39,429 nt of DNA. Origin: Antribacter soli. GTDB taxonomy: Bacteria > Actinomycetota > Actinomycetes > Actinomycetales > Cellulomonadaceae. Made by a program: the position numbers and the translations under genes. Shown piece after piece: positions 23,123-31,642 of the stretch. The stretch spans positions 1 through 39,429 of the forward strand of contig NZ_JAKGSG010000049.1 of assembly GCF_021568775.1 (NCBI RefSeq). The letters are read 5' to 3'. How positions within the stretch are numbered: position 1 is the stretch's first letter; every line of letters begins with the position of its first letter. The notes beneath the pieces are model-generated. The model searched no databases and was not told the origin of the DNA. It saw nothing but the letters and a program-made list of their open reading frames with translations.

Positions 23123-24810
23123 TCCGGCACGCAGAGCTGCTGCGGGTTCGTGGAAGCCTTGCCCGCCCGCACCACGACCACCTCGATGCACGCCTGGCCG
23201 GACTCCCCGAGGTCCACGGTCACGGTCGTCTCCGTCGTGACCAGGTAGCTCGGCTCCCCGGTCGCCGAGAGCTGCGCCCACGCGTAGGTGTCGCCCTCCA
23301 ACGGCTCCTCGGGCGGCGACCACGTGAACACGACCTGCTCGCCCGACACCGTACCGGTCAGGTCTGACACGGGCGGCACGAGCGCGCCGAGGTTGTCCTG
23401 GGGTGCCTGCGTCTGCTGCCCGGCCGTCTCGTCCGGGCCCGGTTCGTCGTCCCCGCCGGAGCTGACCAGGGCCCATACGCCGATCGTCGCCGCGACCAGC
23501 ACCCCGACCCCGGCCACGAGGGGCCACAGCGGCCGACGCCGCTCAGCCGCCTCCGCCTCCGTCCCCTCCTGCGCGGGTGCGGCGGGCACCGCGGTCCGGT
23601 GCACGGTCTCCTCGACGGACGCGCCGGCCCAGGCCGAGCTGACCGCGGGGACGTCGGACCACGACGACCCCTGCGACCACGACGGGCCGGTGCCCGCTCC
23701 CACCTGCGCCGGAGCTGGTGCAAGAGGGGGCGCCCCGACGGACGCGACCGGGACGGAGAAGCCCGACGTACCCCCCGGCCCGGACGAGGTGACCGGCGAG
23801 GGCGGGGCCTGCGCCGGCCCGCGCAGGGCGGCGGTCCCGGACGTGCCGCCGACCGGACCCCCCGCTCCCGGGTCGATCGAGACGACGTTGCGCAGGCGCG
23901 TGCCGTCCTCGCCCTCGCCGTCCTCCTGCACCTGGCCCGACTCGTCGAGCAGGTCGATGGGCGTGACGTCGCGCGCGAGCTCGACCTGCACCTGCTGCAG
24001 GGCGCGCGCGAACGCCAGCACGGTCGGGTACCGCGACGTCGGGGACTTCGCCATGGCCGTCGCCAGGACGCGCTCGAGCGAGGCCGGGACGTCCGTGCGG
24101 GAGATCGACGGCAGGGACCCGGTCTCGATGCGCTGGACGAGGTCCGCGGACCCGTTCGAGCCGCCCGGCACCTCGAACGGCGTGCGGCCCGCCAGGAGCG
24201 TGTAGCACGTGGCCGCCAGGGCCCAGACGTCCGTCGCGAGGCCGCTCATCGGCGGGTCGCCGAACGACTCCGGCGGAGACCACGGGATCGACATGCCCTC
24301 CGCGACGGACGCCGAGTCGACGGTCGAGGAGATGCCGAAGTCCGTCAGTGCGGGGTGCCCGAACTGGGTGACGAGGATGTTCGCCGGCTTGAGGTCGCGG
24401 TGCAGGATGCCGAGCCGGTGCGCCGTCTCGACGGCGCCCGCCACCTGGATGGTGATGCGCAGCGCCTCCGCCACCGAGAACCGCTCGGACCGGTACCGCG
24501 CGCCGAGGTTCGGGCGCGAGCAGTACTCCATGGCGAGGTAGGGACGGCCGTCGGTGGCCACGCCCGACTCGTACATCGTCACGATCGACGGGTGGTTGCC
24601 CAGGATCGCCATCAGGTCGGCCTCGGCGTCGAACGCCGCCCGCTGCGTCTCGGTCGACCACTCCTTGAGCAGGACCTTGACCGCGACCTTGCGTCGCGGC
24701 CGCTGCTGCTCGTAGAGGAAGACGTCGGAGAACCCGCCCGAGCCGATGAGCTTGCGGTACTCGTAGCCCTGGATCTCCGGCGGCGCCGACGGCGCCCGCT
24801 TGCTGCTCAC
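23119..24810 (-). CDS. Transmembrane Ser/Thr protein kinase with extracellular FN3-like domain
   Basis: A 563-aa Hanks-type kinase. The cytosolic kinase domain covers about 15-275: glycine loop GSGGFS (23-28), VAVK (K45), HRDLKPAN (137-144), DFG (157-159) and SPPES (178-182), all catalytic residues intact. A Pro/Ala-rich linker (about 310-425) contains candidate phosphothreonine motifs EDGTRLR (301-307) and EETVHR (400-405). One TM helix (about 428-450) leads to an extracellular beta domain (477-563) with two cysteines (C541, C560), FN3-like rather than PASTA. The GTG start at 24810 has GGGAGG 8 bases upstream. It is the counterpart of the Pkb2 kinase of Bifidobacterium PFNA clusters and presumably phosphorylates the local FHA partners. 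Confidence 0.93.
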   Translation of the reverse strand: MSSKRAPSAPPEIQGYEYRKLIGSGGFSDVFLYEQQRPRRKVAVKVLLKEWSTETQRAAFDAEADLMAILGNHPSIVTMYESGVATDGRPYLAMEYCSRPNLGARYRSERFSVAEALRITIQVAGAVETAHRLGILHRDLKPANILVTQFGHPALTDFGISSTVDSASVAEGMSIPWSPPESFGDPPMSGLATDVWALAATCYTLLAGRTPFEVPGGSNGSADLVQRIETGSLPSISRTDVPASLERVLATAMAKSPTSRYPTVLAFARALQQVQVELARDVTPIDLLDESGQVQEDGEGEDGTRLRNVVSIDPGAGGPVGGTSGTAALRGPAQAPPSPVTSSGPGGTSGFSVPVASVGAPPLAPAPAQVGAGTGPSWSQGSSWSDVPAVSSAWAGASVEETVHRTAVPAAPAQEGTEAEAAERRRPLWPLVAGVGVLVAATIGVWALVSSGGDDEPGPDETAGQQTQAPQDNLGALVPPVSDLTGTVSGEQVVFTWSPPEEPLEGDTYAWAQLSATGEPSYLVTTETTVTVDLGESGQACIEVVVVRAGKASTNPQQLCVPE

Positions 24811-24838
24811 GCGTTTCCTCCCGGCGCCTCGCGGCGCG

Positions 24839-26563
24839 TCACCAGATGCCCTCGAACGTCAGCGTCACGCCGTCGCCCAGATCCACGACGTCGCCGTCGG
24901 CGACGAGCTCCTTCTCGTTCGGGTGCAGGCGCCGCGGCGGCTGACCCGGACGCAACAATGTCGTCCCGTTCGTCGTCGCGAGGTCCGCGACCAGGACGTG
25001 CCAGTCCTCCAGCGTGACGTGCACGTGCGAGCGCGAGATGTCCTGCTGCGGGCTCGACACGGTCACGAGCCGGGGCATGTCCGACGCGGACGCCGAGGGC
25101 GTCCGCGGGCGGCGGCCCACGATGACCGGCCGGTCCAGCTCCACGACCTGGCTCCCCCTGGCACCCACGGCTCCACTCGTCGCGGTGCCGCCCGTGACCA
25201 CCACGCGGCCGAGCGACGGGCGGGCGGCCAGGTGGGCGTCGCCGTCCAGCGACGCCCCGCACGTGCGGCACGTGCCGCGCGACGGCGGGTTCGGGTGACC
25301 GTTGGTGCAGGTCTGGGCGAGGATCTGCTGCGCGCCCGGGGCGGGCGGCGCAGTGAACTTCGGCGCCTCGCCGAGCCCGGCGGCCGCCCGCAGGTCCGCG
25401 ATCGCGGACGACATCACCGTGTGCCCGTCGTGGTCCAGACCGCCCTCAGGTGCCTCGAGCCCCGGCTCCGGGTCCGGCGGTGCGGCGGCGTCTCCCGGCG
25501 CCAGGTCCACCTGGGCGGCGCGGTTCCTCGCAGCCGGCGATGCGCCTGTCCACAGGCGCGGCAGGCTCGTCACGAGACCCGGGACCTCTGAGATCAGGCC
25601 GCCTTCCTCCTCCGCGGCCGGGCCAGGGACGGCGGGGGCGGGGGCAGGGGCAGGGGCGGCGACCGGCTCGGCCGCCGGCGCTGCGGCGGGGGCCGCCTCG
25701 GCCTCCTCCTCGCCCTCCTCGGCCTCCACCGGGCGCACCGCCGCGTCCTCGACGCGGCGCATCACCGTCTCGCCCCACAGGTGCAGGTAGTCGTCGTCGC
25801 CCCCACCCAGCTGGGTCGCCTCCGGCGACCCTGCAGCAGCCGGCACCGGCTCGCCCGCGGGCACGCCGGTGTGCGCGGGCACAGCACCGCCGACCGCGGC
25901 CGACGGGCCGTCGAACTCAGGCGCGAGGGTCTCCTCCGACGCGCGGGCGAAGGCCCCGCCTGCCGACGCCGCGGCGGCGGCGGCCACGGCCGCCGGGCTC
26001 GGGGCGGGAGCGAACCGCGGCAGCCCGTCGAGGACACCGTGGACAGTGGACTCGTCGAGCTCGCTCGCGTCCCCCGCGGCGGACGACATCGCGCCGGGCA
26101 CGACCTCGCGGCGCACCGCGCCGACCAGGACCACGCCCGAGTCGACAGGCAGGCCCGGCGCGGCGAACGCGCCCGACACGGTCACGTCGAAGGCGGTGAC
26201 GCCCGAGACCACACGTTCCGACCAGGAGATGACGTCCGAACCGTCCACGGAGACGGGACCCGTCGTCGTCTGCACCGTCACGGTCACGCCGGTGCCACGG
26301 ACCGCGACGTGCGCCGTGCCCGGGGCTGGTGCCGCCGCCGACCCTGCCTCCGTGACCGCGAGCACAGCGAACTGCGGGACGTCCTTGAGGCCGCCGCCGA
26401 GGGAGGTCAGGACGCCGAGCGCCTCGGCCACGCCCGCCCCCGGGGCGGCCAGCTCGGCCCAGAGCCGCGCGGGGACGTCGTCCGGCCGGGAGCCGGGCAG
26501 GACGACGAGGGCGTCGCCGCGGACCACCGCGCACGCGGCCCCGGTCGTGTACTGCACGGTCAT
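24839..26563 (-). CDS. FHA-domain protein with zinc ribbon
   Basis: A 574-aa cytosolic protein. Residues 1-160 are a beta-rich domain with no clear family. A long Ala/Pro/Glu-rich linker (160-400) carries phosphothreonine-like motifs WGETVMRR (263-270) and DGHTVMSS (379-386). A zinc ribbon of C419, H423, C432, C435 (CTNGHPNPPSRGTCRTCG) precedes an FHA domain at 470-574, with GRRPRT (483-488), SRSHVHV (510-516) and TTNGT (530-534), residues expected to bind phosphothreonine. It is coupled to the phosphatase by an ATGA overlap and lies 28 bases before the kinase. It is likely a scaffold that docks on kinase-modified partners. Confidence 0.88.
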   Translation of the reverse strand: MTVQYTTGAACAVVRGDALVVLPGSRPDDVPARLWAELAAPGAGVAEALGVLTSLGGGLKDVPQFAVLAVTEAGSAAAPAPGTAHVAVRGTGVTVTVQTTTGPVSVDGSDVISWSERVVSGVTAFDVTVSGAFAAPGLPVDSGVVLVGAVRREVVPGAMSSAAGDASELDESTVHGVLDGLPRFAPAPSPAAVAAAAAASAGGAFARASEETLAPEFDGPSAAVGGAVPAHTGVPAGEPVPAAAGSPEATQLGGGDDDYLHLWGETVMRRVEDAAVRPVEAEEGEEEAEAAPAAAPAAEPVAAPAPAPAPAVPGPAAEEEGGLISEVPGLVTSLPRLWTGASPAARNRAAQVDLAPGDAAAPPDPEPGLEAPEGGLDHDGHTVMSSAIADLRAAAGLGEAPKFTAPPAPGAQQILAQTCTNGHPNPPSRGTCRTCGASLDGDAHLAARPSLGRVVVTGGTATSGAVGARGSQVVELDRPVIVGRRPRTPSASASDMPRLVTVSSPQQDISRSHVHVTLEDWHVLVADLATTNGTTLLRPGQPPRRLHPNEKELVADGDVVDLGDGVTLTFEGIW

Positions 26564-27495
26564 GCGCTTCCCCTCGACTCCGCCGGCGCCTCGCCGACGC
26601 CTTGCTCCGACAGGTCTGCCCCGTCCTCAGCCTCCTGCTCCTGGCCCGACCCGGCGTCCGGTGCGCGCCAGGCGGGGAACGCGTCGCGCGGCAGCGTGTC
26701 GTCGTCCGCCGTCCCGGCGTCCCCGCGCGGCAACGTGTCGGCGCCCGATGAGGAGGTCCCCACACCGGTCGCGTCTACCACGATGACCGTGATGTTATCC
26801 CTGCCACCAGCGGCGATGGCCGCCTCGACCAGCGCGCCCGCCGCCTGCTGCGGGTCCGGCCGGGTGAGCAGGATCTCCGCGATCCCCACGTCCGTGATCT
26901 CGCCCGTGAGGCCGTCGGAGCAGACGAGCACCCGGTCGTGCGCCACGACGGGGACGTAGCGGAAGTCGGCGCGCGGCTCGTCGTGGGACCCCAGCGCCCG
27001 CGTGATGACGTTCCGCCGCGGGTGCGTCCGCGCCTCGTCCCGCGTCAGCACGCCGGCGTCGATCAGCTCCTGCACCTCCGAGTGGTCCACGCTGACCTGG
27101 TCCAGACGGCCGCCCGAGAGCAGGTACGTGCGCGAGTCACCCACGTTGACGAACAGCCAGTACGCGATGTCCTCCAGGTAGGCCACCACGACGCCCGTGA
27201 GCGTGGTGCCCGCCCCACGGCCGGCCGGCCCCGTGTCGATGGCGCGCACCCGCTCCTGCGCCACGGTGAGGAGCGCCTCGACGTGCTGAGGCTCGATCCT
27301 CGGCAGCTCCGTCAGCGGGCGCAGCGCGTCGAGCGCCGTCGCGGAGGCCACCTCGCCCGCGTCGTGACCACCCATCCCGTCCGCGACGAGGAACACCCCG
27401 CCCGCCGCCAGGTACCCGTCCTCGTTCAGCTGTCGGCGCACGCCCCGGTGCGACGACGCACCCCAGGCGATCGTCAGCTCCGGATCGGCGGTCAT
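26560..27495 (-). CDS. PP2C-family Ser/Thr phosphatase (PrpC/PstP-like)
   Basis: A 311-aa metal-dependent phosphatase expected to reverse the action of the neighbouring kinase. Motifs: NEDGY (24-28), VADGMGGHDAGE (37-48), GDSRTYLL (119-126), HPRRNVITRALG (158-169), SDGLTGEI (193-200) and GRDNITVIVVD (231-241), all with their metal-binding aspartates. Unlike mycobacterial PstP it has no membrane helix. The acidic C-terminal tail contains two DTLPR repeats (253-257 and 266-270) that may themselves be phosphorylated and bound by FHA domains. ATGA overlaps link it to both neighbours. Confidence 0.94.
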   Translation of the reverse strand: MTADPELTIAWGASSHRGVRRQLNEDGYLAAGGVFLVADGMGGHDAGEVASATALDALRPLTELPRIEPQHVEALLTVAQERVRAIDTGPAGRGAGTTLTGVVVAYLEDIAYWLFVNVGDSRTYLLSGGRLDQVSVDHSEVQELIDAGVLTRDEARTHPRRNVITRALGSHDEPRADFRYVPVVAHDRVLVCSDGLTGEITDVGIAEILLTRPDPQQAAGALVEAAIAAGGRDNITVIVVDATGVGTSSSGADTLPRGDAGTADDDTLPRDAFPAWRAPDAGSGQEQEAEDGADLSEQGVGEAPAESRGSA

Positions 27496-29120
27496 GCCTG
27501 GCCCTGCGGGTGCACCAGGACGCGGCGGTCGCCCAGGTGGATCGTCGAGCCCACCGGGACGCGGACCCGCGCCCCCGGCTCCGCCACACGCGGCGGCAGG
27601 CCCGGCGCGGAGACCACCGAACCGTTCGTGGAGCCGCGGTCCGTCAGCCAGAGGCCCGCCGAGTCCACGCCCAGCTCTGCGTGCGTCTTCGACACCGACC
27701 GGGTCGGGTCGTCGATCTTCACGAGGATCGCGTGCGCCCCGTCCGTGGACTGCGGGTTCCGGCCGATCAGCGCGGGGCCGTCCACCACGTGCCGAGAGCC
27801 CGACTCGAGCTCCAGCACCACCGTCGTCAGCGGCGCCGGCGTCAGCACGCCCGGCGACGTCGGCAGCCCCATGCGCGTCGTGTCCCAGGAGGGCTGCTCG
27901 CCGGTCGCCTCACCGGGGTGCTGGGCGGGCCGGGTCGGACGCGAGTCGGGCTGCTGGAACGCCGCGGGCGGCGCCTGCGGGGCGGGAGCGTACGGAGCCG
28001 GCGCCTGCGGTGCCGGGGCCTGCGGTGCCAGGGGCTGCGCGACGGGCGGCTGCTGTGCCGCCGCGGGGCCGGACGGGCTCGTCACCCCAGGCACACCCGT
28101 GATGATCCCGGCGCCCCCGTCGGCGGCAGGCTGCGCGCTCGGGAACGACCACGGGTCGGGCTGCGCGGGCGCGGCGGGCGAGGTCTGCCCGGTGCCCGGG
28201 AAAGCCGGTGCCGCCGGTGCGGCCGGCCCGGGCATCGGCGTCGCCCACGGGGAGGTCGCCGGCGGCGGGCCGACCGGGCTGGGCGGAGCCATGGGGGCGA
28301 CCGTCGCCGGGGCGTACCGCCCGGGTGCGTTCGCCGTCGCCGGCACCGCCGGAATGGTCTCGACGGCGCCCCGCACGTCCACGACGACCGCGCGCGCGAC
28401 CTTGTCGTGCCAACCCTGCCGGCGGCCACCCTTGTCCCAGAGCGGGCTGAGGAGCACGACGAGCTGCCCCACACCGCACGCGAGCGAACCCAGCGAGACG
28501 AGGAGGGTGCGCAGGAAGGCGCGGCCGAAGCCGACGGCCCCGCGGGTCTCCGCGTCGACGGTGCGGATGCCGAGTGCGAGGTTGCCGAGCGTCCGCCCGG
28601 TGCGCCCCTCCCAGATCCACATCGTGACCGCGTAGGCCAGGCCGACCAACCCGGAGAGGAGGTACACGCCGCTGAGCCGTCCCAGGAGGTCGTTGGCCTC
28701 CTGGGACGTGGTCGCCGTCACCCCGAGGGGGACACCGGCGACCTGGAGCCCGACGAAGCCGATGACACCCACCACGACGCCCGCGACCAGGCCGTCGAGG
28801 AGCCAGGCGAGGAACCGGCGGCCCACCCCCGCGTACGGGGCGGCGGGCACCTCCGGCGCAGCGGTCATCCGTGTGGGCCGGACCGTCGCGGTGTACATCT
28901 CCGGCTCGGTCGCCGCGTTGGGCTCGCTGTGCCGGTAGACCGGCCCGGAGACGGCGCTGCGTCCGGCGGCCCCGGCCGCAGCCGCCACCTGCCCGACGGG
29001 CCCGGCCACGGGCTCCGCGACCGGCCTGCCGGTGCGCGGGAACTCGCGCCCGCACACGGCGCAGTAAGGGGATCCGGCGGCCTGCGGCGAACCGCACCCC
29101 GCACAGACGACGTCGGTCAT
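27492..29120 (-). CDS. RDD membrane protein with zinc ribbon and FHA domain
   Basis: A 542-aa protein. A zinc ribbon (C6, C9, C20, C23) is followed by an RDD domain at about 95-250 with three membrane segments (107-130, 150-170, 203-225) and the family motifs RRFLAWLLDG and EGRTGRTLGN. A Pro/Ala/Gln-rich linker (255-410) contains a run of APQAP-type repeats. The candidate phosphothreonine motif WDTTRMG (412-418) lies just before a C-terminal FHA domain (430-540): GRNP (453-456), SVSKTHAEL (475-483), DRGSTNGS (494-501). It thus places an FHA reader at the membrane. The frame runs far upstream, but the ATG at 29120 with GGGAGG at good distance and an ATGA overlap with the previous stop fix the start. 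Confidence 0.92.
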   Translation of the reverse strand: MTDVVCAGCGSPQAAGSPYCAVCGREFPRTGRPVAEPVAGPVGQVAAAAGAAGRSAVSGPVYRHSEPNAATEPEMYTATVRPTRMTAAPEVPAAPYAGVGRRFLAWLLDGLVAGVVVGVIGFVGLQVAGVPLGVTATTSQEANDLLGRLSGVYLLSGLVGLAYAVTMWIWEGRTGRTLGNLALGIRTVDAETRGAVGFGRAFLRTLLVSLGSLACGVGQLVVLLSPLWDKGGRRQGWHDKVARAVVVDVRGAVETIPAVPATANAPGRYAPATVAPMAPPSPVGPPPATSPWATPMPGPAAPAAPAFPGTGQTSPAAPAQPDPWSFPSAQPAADGGAGIITGVPGVTSPSGPAAAQQPPVAQPLAPQAPAPQAPAPYAPAPQAPPAAFQQPDSRPTRPAQHPGEATGEQPSWDTTRMGLPTSPGVLTPAPLTTVVLELESGSRHVVDGPALIGRNPQSTDGAHAILVKIDDPTRSVSKTHAELGVDSAGLWLTDRGSTNGSVVSAPGLPPRVAEPGARVRVPVGSTIHLGDRRVLVHPQGQA

Positions 29121-31642
29121 CGAGCCTCCCGCTTCGATCTCCCGGGCTTCCGGGGCGCCGCGGACCTGTCCGCCGCACTCCGCTTCACGAACCCTCCGGC
29201 CCGCTGCAGCAGGTGACCCCACACCGCCCGGACCTCGCCGCTCGTGAGCCCGGCCCGTGCCCGGATCGAGCGCAACGACAACGCCGCGCGCAGTCGTTGC
29301 CGCCTGCTGAGGCCAGAGCGTAACCCGCCGACCAGTGCTTCCACCTCTCGCCAGAACGCGGCGACCTCCGCCTCGGTGGGTTCGGCGGCGCCGAACACCG
29401 TGGCGTCGGCCCGGTGCGCGAGCGTGAGAGTGGCCGGTGCGCGATGCGTCCCCGCGATGAGACCGGCGCCCTCGCGGCGCGTCGCCCCGGACGGCACCGT
29501 GGTGCCCAGGTCCGTCACGGCGTCGACCACCTCGTGCCAGCCGCCGCTGACGCGGTCGACGAGCCGGTCGGCGGACCGCCGTCGCGCCGTACGCCGCGCC
29601 TTGTACGCCAGGATGATCATGATCGGCAGGAGGATGAGCACGAGCGGGACCGCCACCGCCACCAGGACCAGCCCGAACAGGCCCCAGTCGAAGCCCTCGT
29701 TGTCGGCCTCGTCCTCCTCGTCGTCCTCGACGTTGCCGGCCTTCGCCTTGGCCGGCTCCTCCGGGGGCTCCGGCTCCTCGAGCACAGGCGGCTTCGGCAC
29801 CTGCTCGCTCTTCGGCTCGGGCTGGATCTTCGTGTCCTCGTCGGGGATCACGTCGATCGGCACCCAGCCGTAGCCCTCGAAGGGCACCTCGACCCACGCG
29901 TGGACGTCGCCGCCCAGGACGGCCCAGTCCTCGCCGGCCTCGAGCGGCGGCGCCTCGGGGTCGCGGTAGAAGCCCATGACGACGCGGGCGTCGATGCCGG
30001 CCTGCCGGGCCATGAGGGCGAGCGCGACCGCGAACTGCTCGTCGTCGCCGACCATCTTCTCGTCGCCGATGAGCAGGTCGATGCGGTCGGCCGAGTGGCC
30101 GGGGCGCGAAGGCGGCTGGGTCTCCAGACCGCTCGAGTAGACGCCGGACGCGACGAGCGCGTCGCGCAGCAGGTACAGCTTGGTGACCGGGTCCGTCTCC
30201 TCGCCGGTGAACTGCGCAGCCTTGGCCGAGGCACCCGACGGCAGGTCCTGCTTGTCCATCTCGGGCAGCTCGACGTCGGCGATCGTGGCCGCCTTCAGGA
30301 GGTCCTCGGCGGGCGGCACGGTCAGCAGGGTCTGCAACGTGTACGTGTCGCCGGGGCGGATGCCCGCGGTCGTGATCGCGGTCTCGGTGACCGAGTTGTA
30401 GTACGTGGTGCCCTGCTGGTCGCCGGCCCGGTCGCCCGACCACGTGATGCCGGTCAGGTCGCCAGCCTCGGGGACCCAGACGCCGTCGTACCCCGTGACG
30501 GAGACCGTGACCGTGGCCGGCGCGCCCGTGGCCGAGGTCGTGATCTCCTCGCCGACGCGCGTGAAGACGCCCGTGGCCGCACGGTCGCCGGAGGCGTCGA
30601 AGACGACGCCGTCGTAGCTGTCGAGCGTGGCGAGCCGGACGCGGGAGCCTTCGGGCAGCCCGCTCACGGTGAAGAGCTCGGTCTCCTTGAGGTCCTTCGA
30701 GTAGCGACGGAACGCGGTGAGCGGGCTCGTGAACTCGTGCAGGTCGAGCGGCGGCGTGACGGTCTCGCGCAGGACGGTCCGCGGCTCGGCGGGCAGGAGC
30801 GCAGGGCCTGCGAAGCCTGCCGCGACGGCCGCGACCGCGAGCATCGTGGCGCCCGTCCGCACGCGGTACCAGCGCAGGCGACTGGTCGCCTCCCGGCTCG
30901 AGTCCGTCATGACGGAGTGCGTGCCGACACGCGCCTCCATGACCCGGACCGCGCCCCACAGCAGCGCGACGATCGTGATCACCAGGCCCTGCACCAGCGG
31001 GAACGCGGCCTCCGGGGTGCCGAGGAGGATCACGCCGACCAGGCCCACGAGCACCGGGACGATCGCCCAGGCAGCGTGCCGTGCCCGCCACGCGACCGTG
31101 CCCGCCACGAGCGAGACGACCAGCATCAGCAGGAACGGGACGATCGCGAGGTCCGGGAACGAGTGCATCGGCGGGACGGTGGTGACGAACTCCTTCCAGC
31201 CGTGCACCGCGCCGAGCAGCAGGTCGCGCAGGGTGTCGAGGGTGGGGATCACGCCCGCGAGCGTGGTGCGGGGCAGGGCGAGCGCCCCGCCCGTCAGCAG
31301 GTAGGCCAGAACGGCCGCGGCCAGCACCGCGACCGCCGGCCAGCGCCGCCAGGCGCCGAGCCACGCGACCAGCAGGCCGACGACGGTGCCGCCGACCGCG
31401 GGCGCCAGGTAACCGGTTGTGCCCCAGACCGGCCCGAAGCCCACCAGGACCGCCCCGAGCATCACGACGAGCGCGAGCGCGTCGATCGCGGCCCCGCGCG
31501 TCACGGCACGCGGCAGGTCTGCGCCCTTTCGGCGCGTCGTCCCGCGTCCGGTCCCGGTGTAGGTGGCCGACGCCGGCGCCCCGGCTCGGGCGGCGCGCTC
31601 ACCCGGGAACGCACCGCCTCGGGTCGTGTACTCGTCGCTCAT
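29117..31642 (-). CDS. TgpA-like transglutaminase-fold membrane protein, catalytic Cys absent
   Basis: An 841-aa membrane protein. About six TM helices cover 52-285, then an extracytoplasmic domain (about 286-480), a transglutaminase-like core (about 480-600), a Glu/Pro-rich spacer, one TM (655-680) and a cytosolic helical tail. In the family the nucleophile lies in a GxCEQFA-type block; here it reads GDDEQFA (532-538), with Asp at 534. The His region DVHAWVEV (H581) and Asp in GWVPIDVIP (D597) are kept. No cysteine occurs anywhere in the 841 residues. It is therefore probably a non-catalytic binding or structural module. ATGA overlaps couple it to DUF58 and RDD-FHA genes. It is the tgm equivalent of the PFNA cluster. 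Confidence 0.9.
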   Translation of the reverse strand: MSDEYTTRGGAFPGERAARAGAPASATYTGTGRGTTRRKGADLPRAVTRGAAIDALALVVMLGAVLVGFGPVWGTTGYLAPAVGGTVVGLLVAWLGAWRRWPAVAVLAAAVLAYLLTGGALALPRTTLAGVIPTLDTLRDLLLGAVHGWKEFVTTVPPMHSFPDLAIVPFLLMLVVSLVAGTVAWRARHAAWAIVPVLVGLVGVILLGTPEAAFPLVQGLVITIVALLWGAVRVMEARVGTHSVMTDSSREATSRLRWYRVRTGATMLAVAAVAAGFAGPALLPAEPRTVLRETVTPPLDLHEFTSPLTAFRRYSKDLKETELFTVSGLPEGSRVRLATLDSYDGVVFDASGDRAATGVFTRVGEEITTSATGAPATVTVSVTGYDGVWVPEAGDLTGITWSGDRAGDQQGTTYYNSVTETAITTAGIRPGDTYTLQTLLTVPPAEDLLKAATIADVELPEMDKQDLPSGASAKAAQFTGEETDPVTKLYLLRDALVASGVYSSGLETQPPSRPGHSADRIDLLIGDEKMVGDDEQFAVALALMARQAGIDARVVMGFYRDPEAPPLEAGEDWAVLGGDVHAWVEVPFEGYGWVPIDVIPDEDTKIQPEPKSEQVPKPPVLEEPEPPEEPAKAKAGNVEDDEEDEADNEGFDWGLFGLVLVAVAVPLVLILLPIMIILAYKARRTARRRSADRLVDRVSGGWHEVVDAVTDLGTTVPSGATRREGAGLIAGTHRAPATLTLAHRADATVFGAAEPTEAEVAAFWREVEALVGGLRSGLSRRQRLRAALSLRSIRARAGLTSGEVRAVWGHLLQRAGGFVKRSAADRSAAPRKPGRSKREAR

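Noticed and set aside
29121-31364. Open frame extending the RDD-FHA gene far upstream
   Set aside because: Low-complexity Arg/Gly/Ala translation antiphase to the transglutaminase-fold gene; GGGAGG and the ATGA overlap place the start at 29120.
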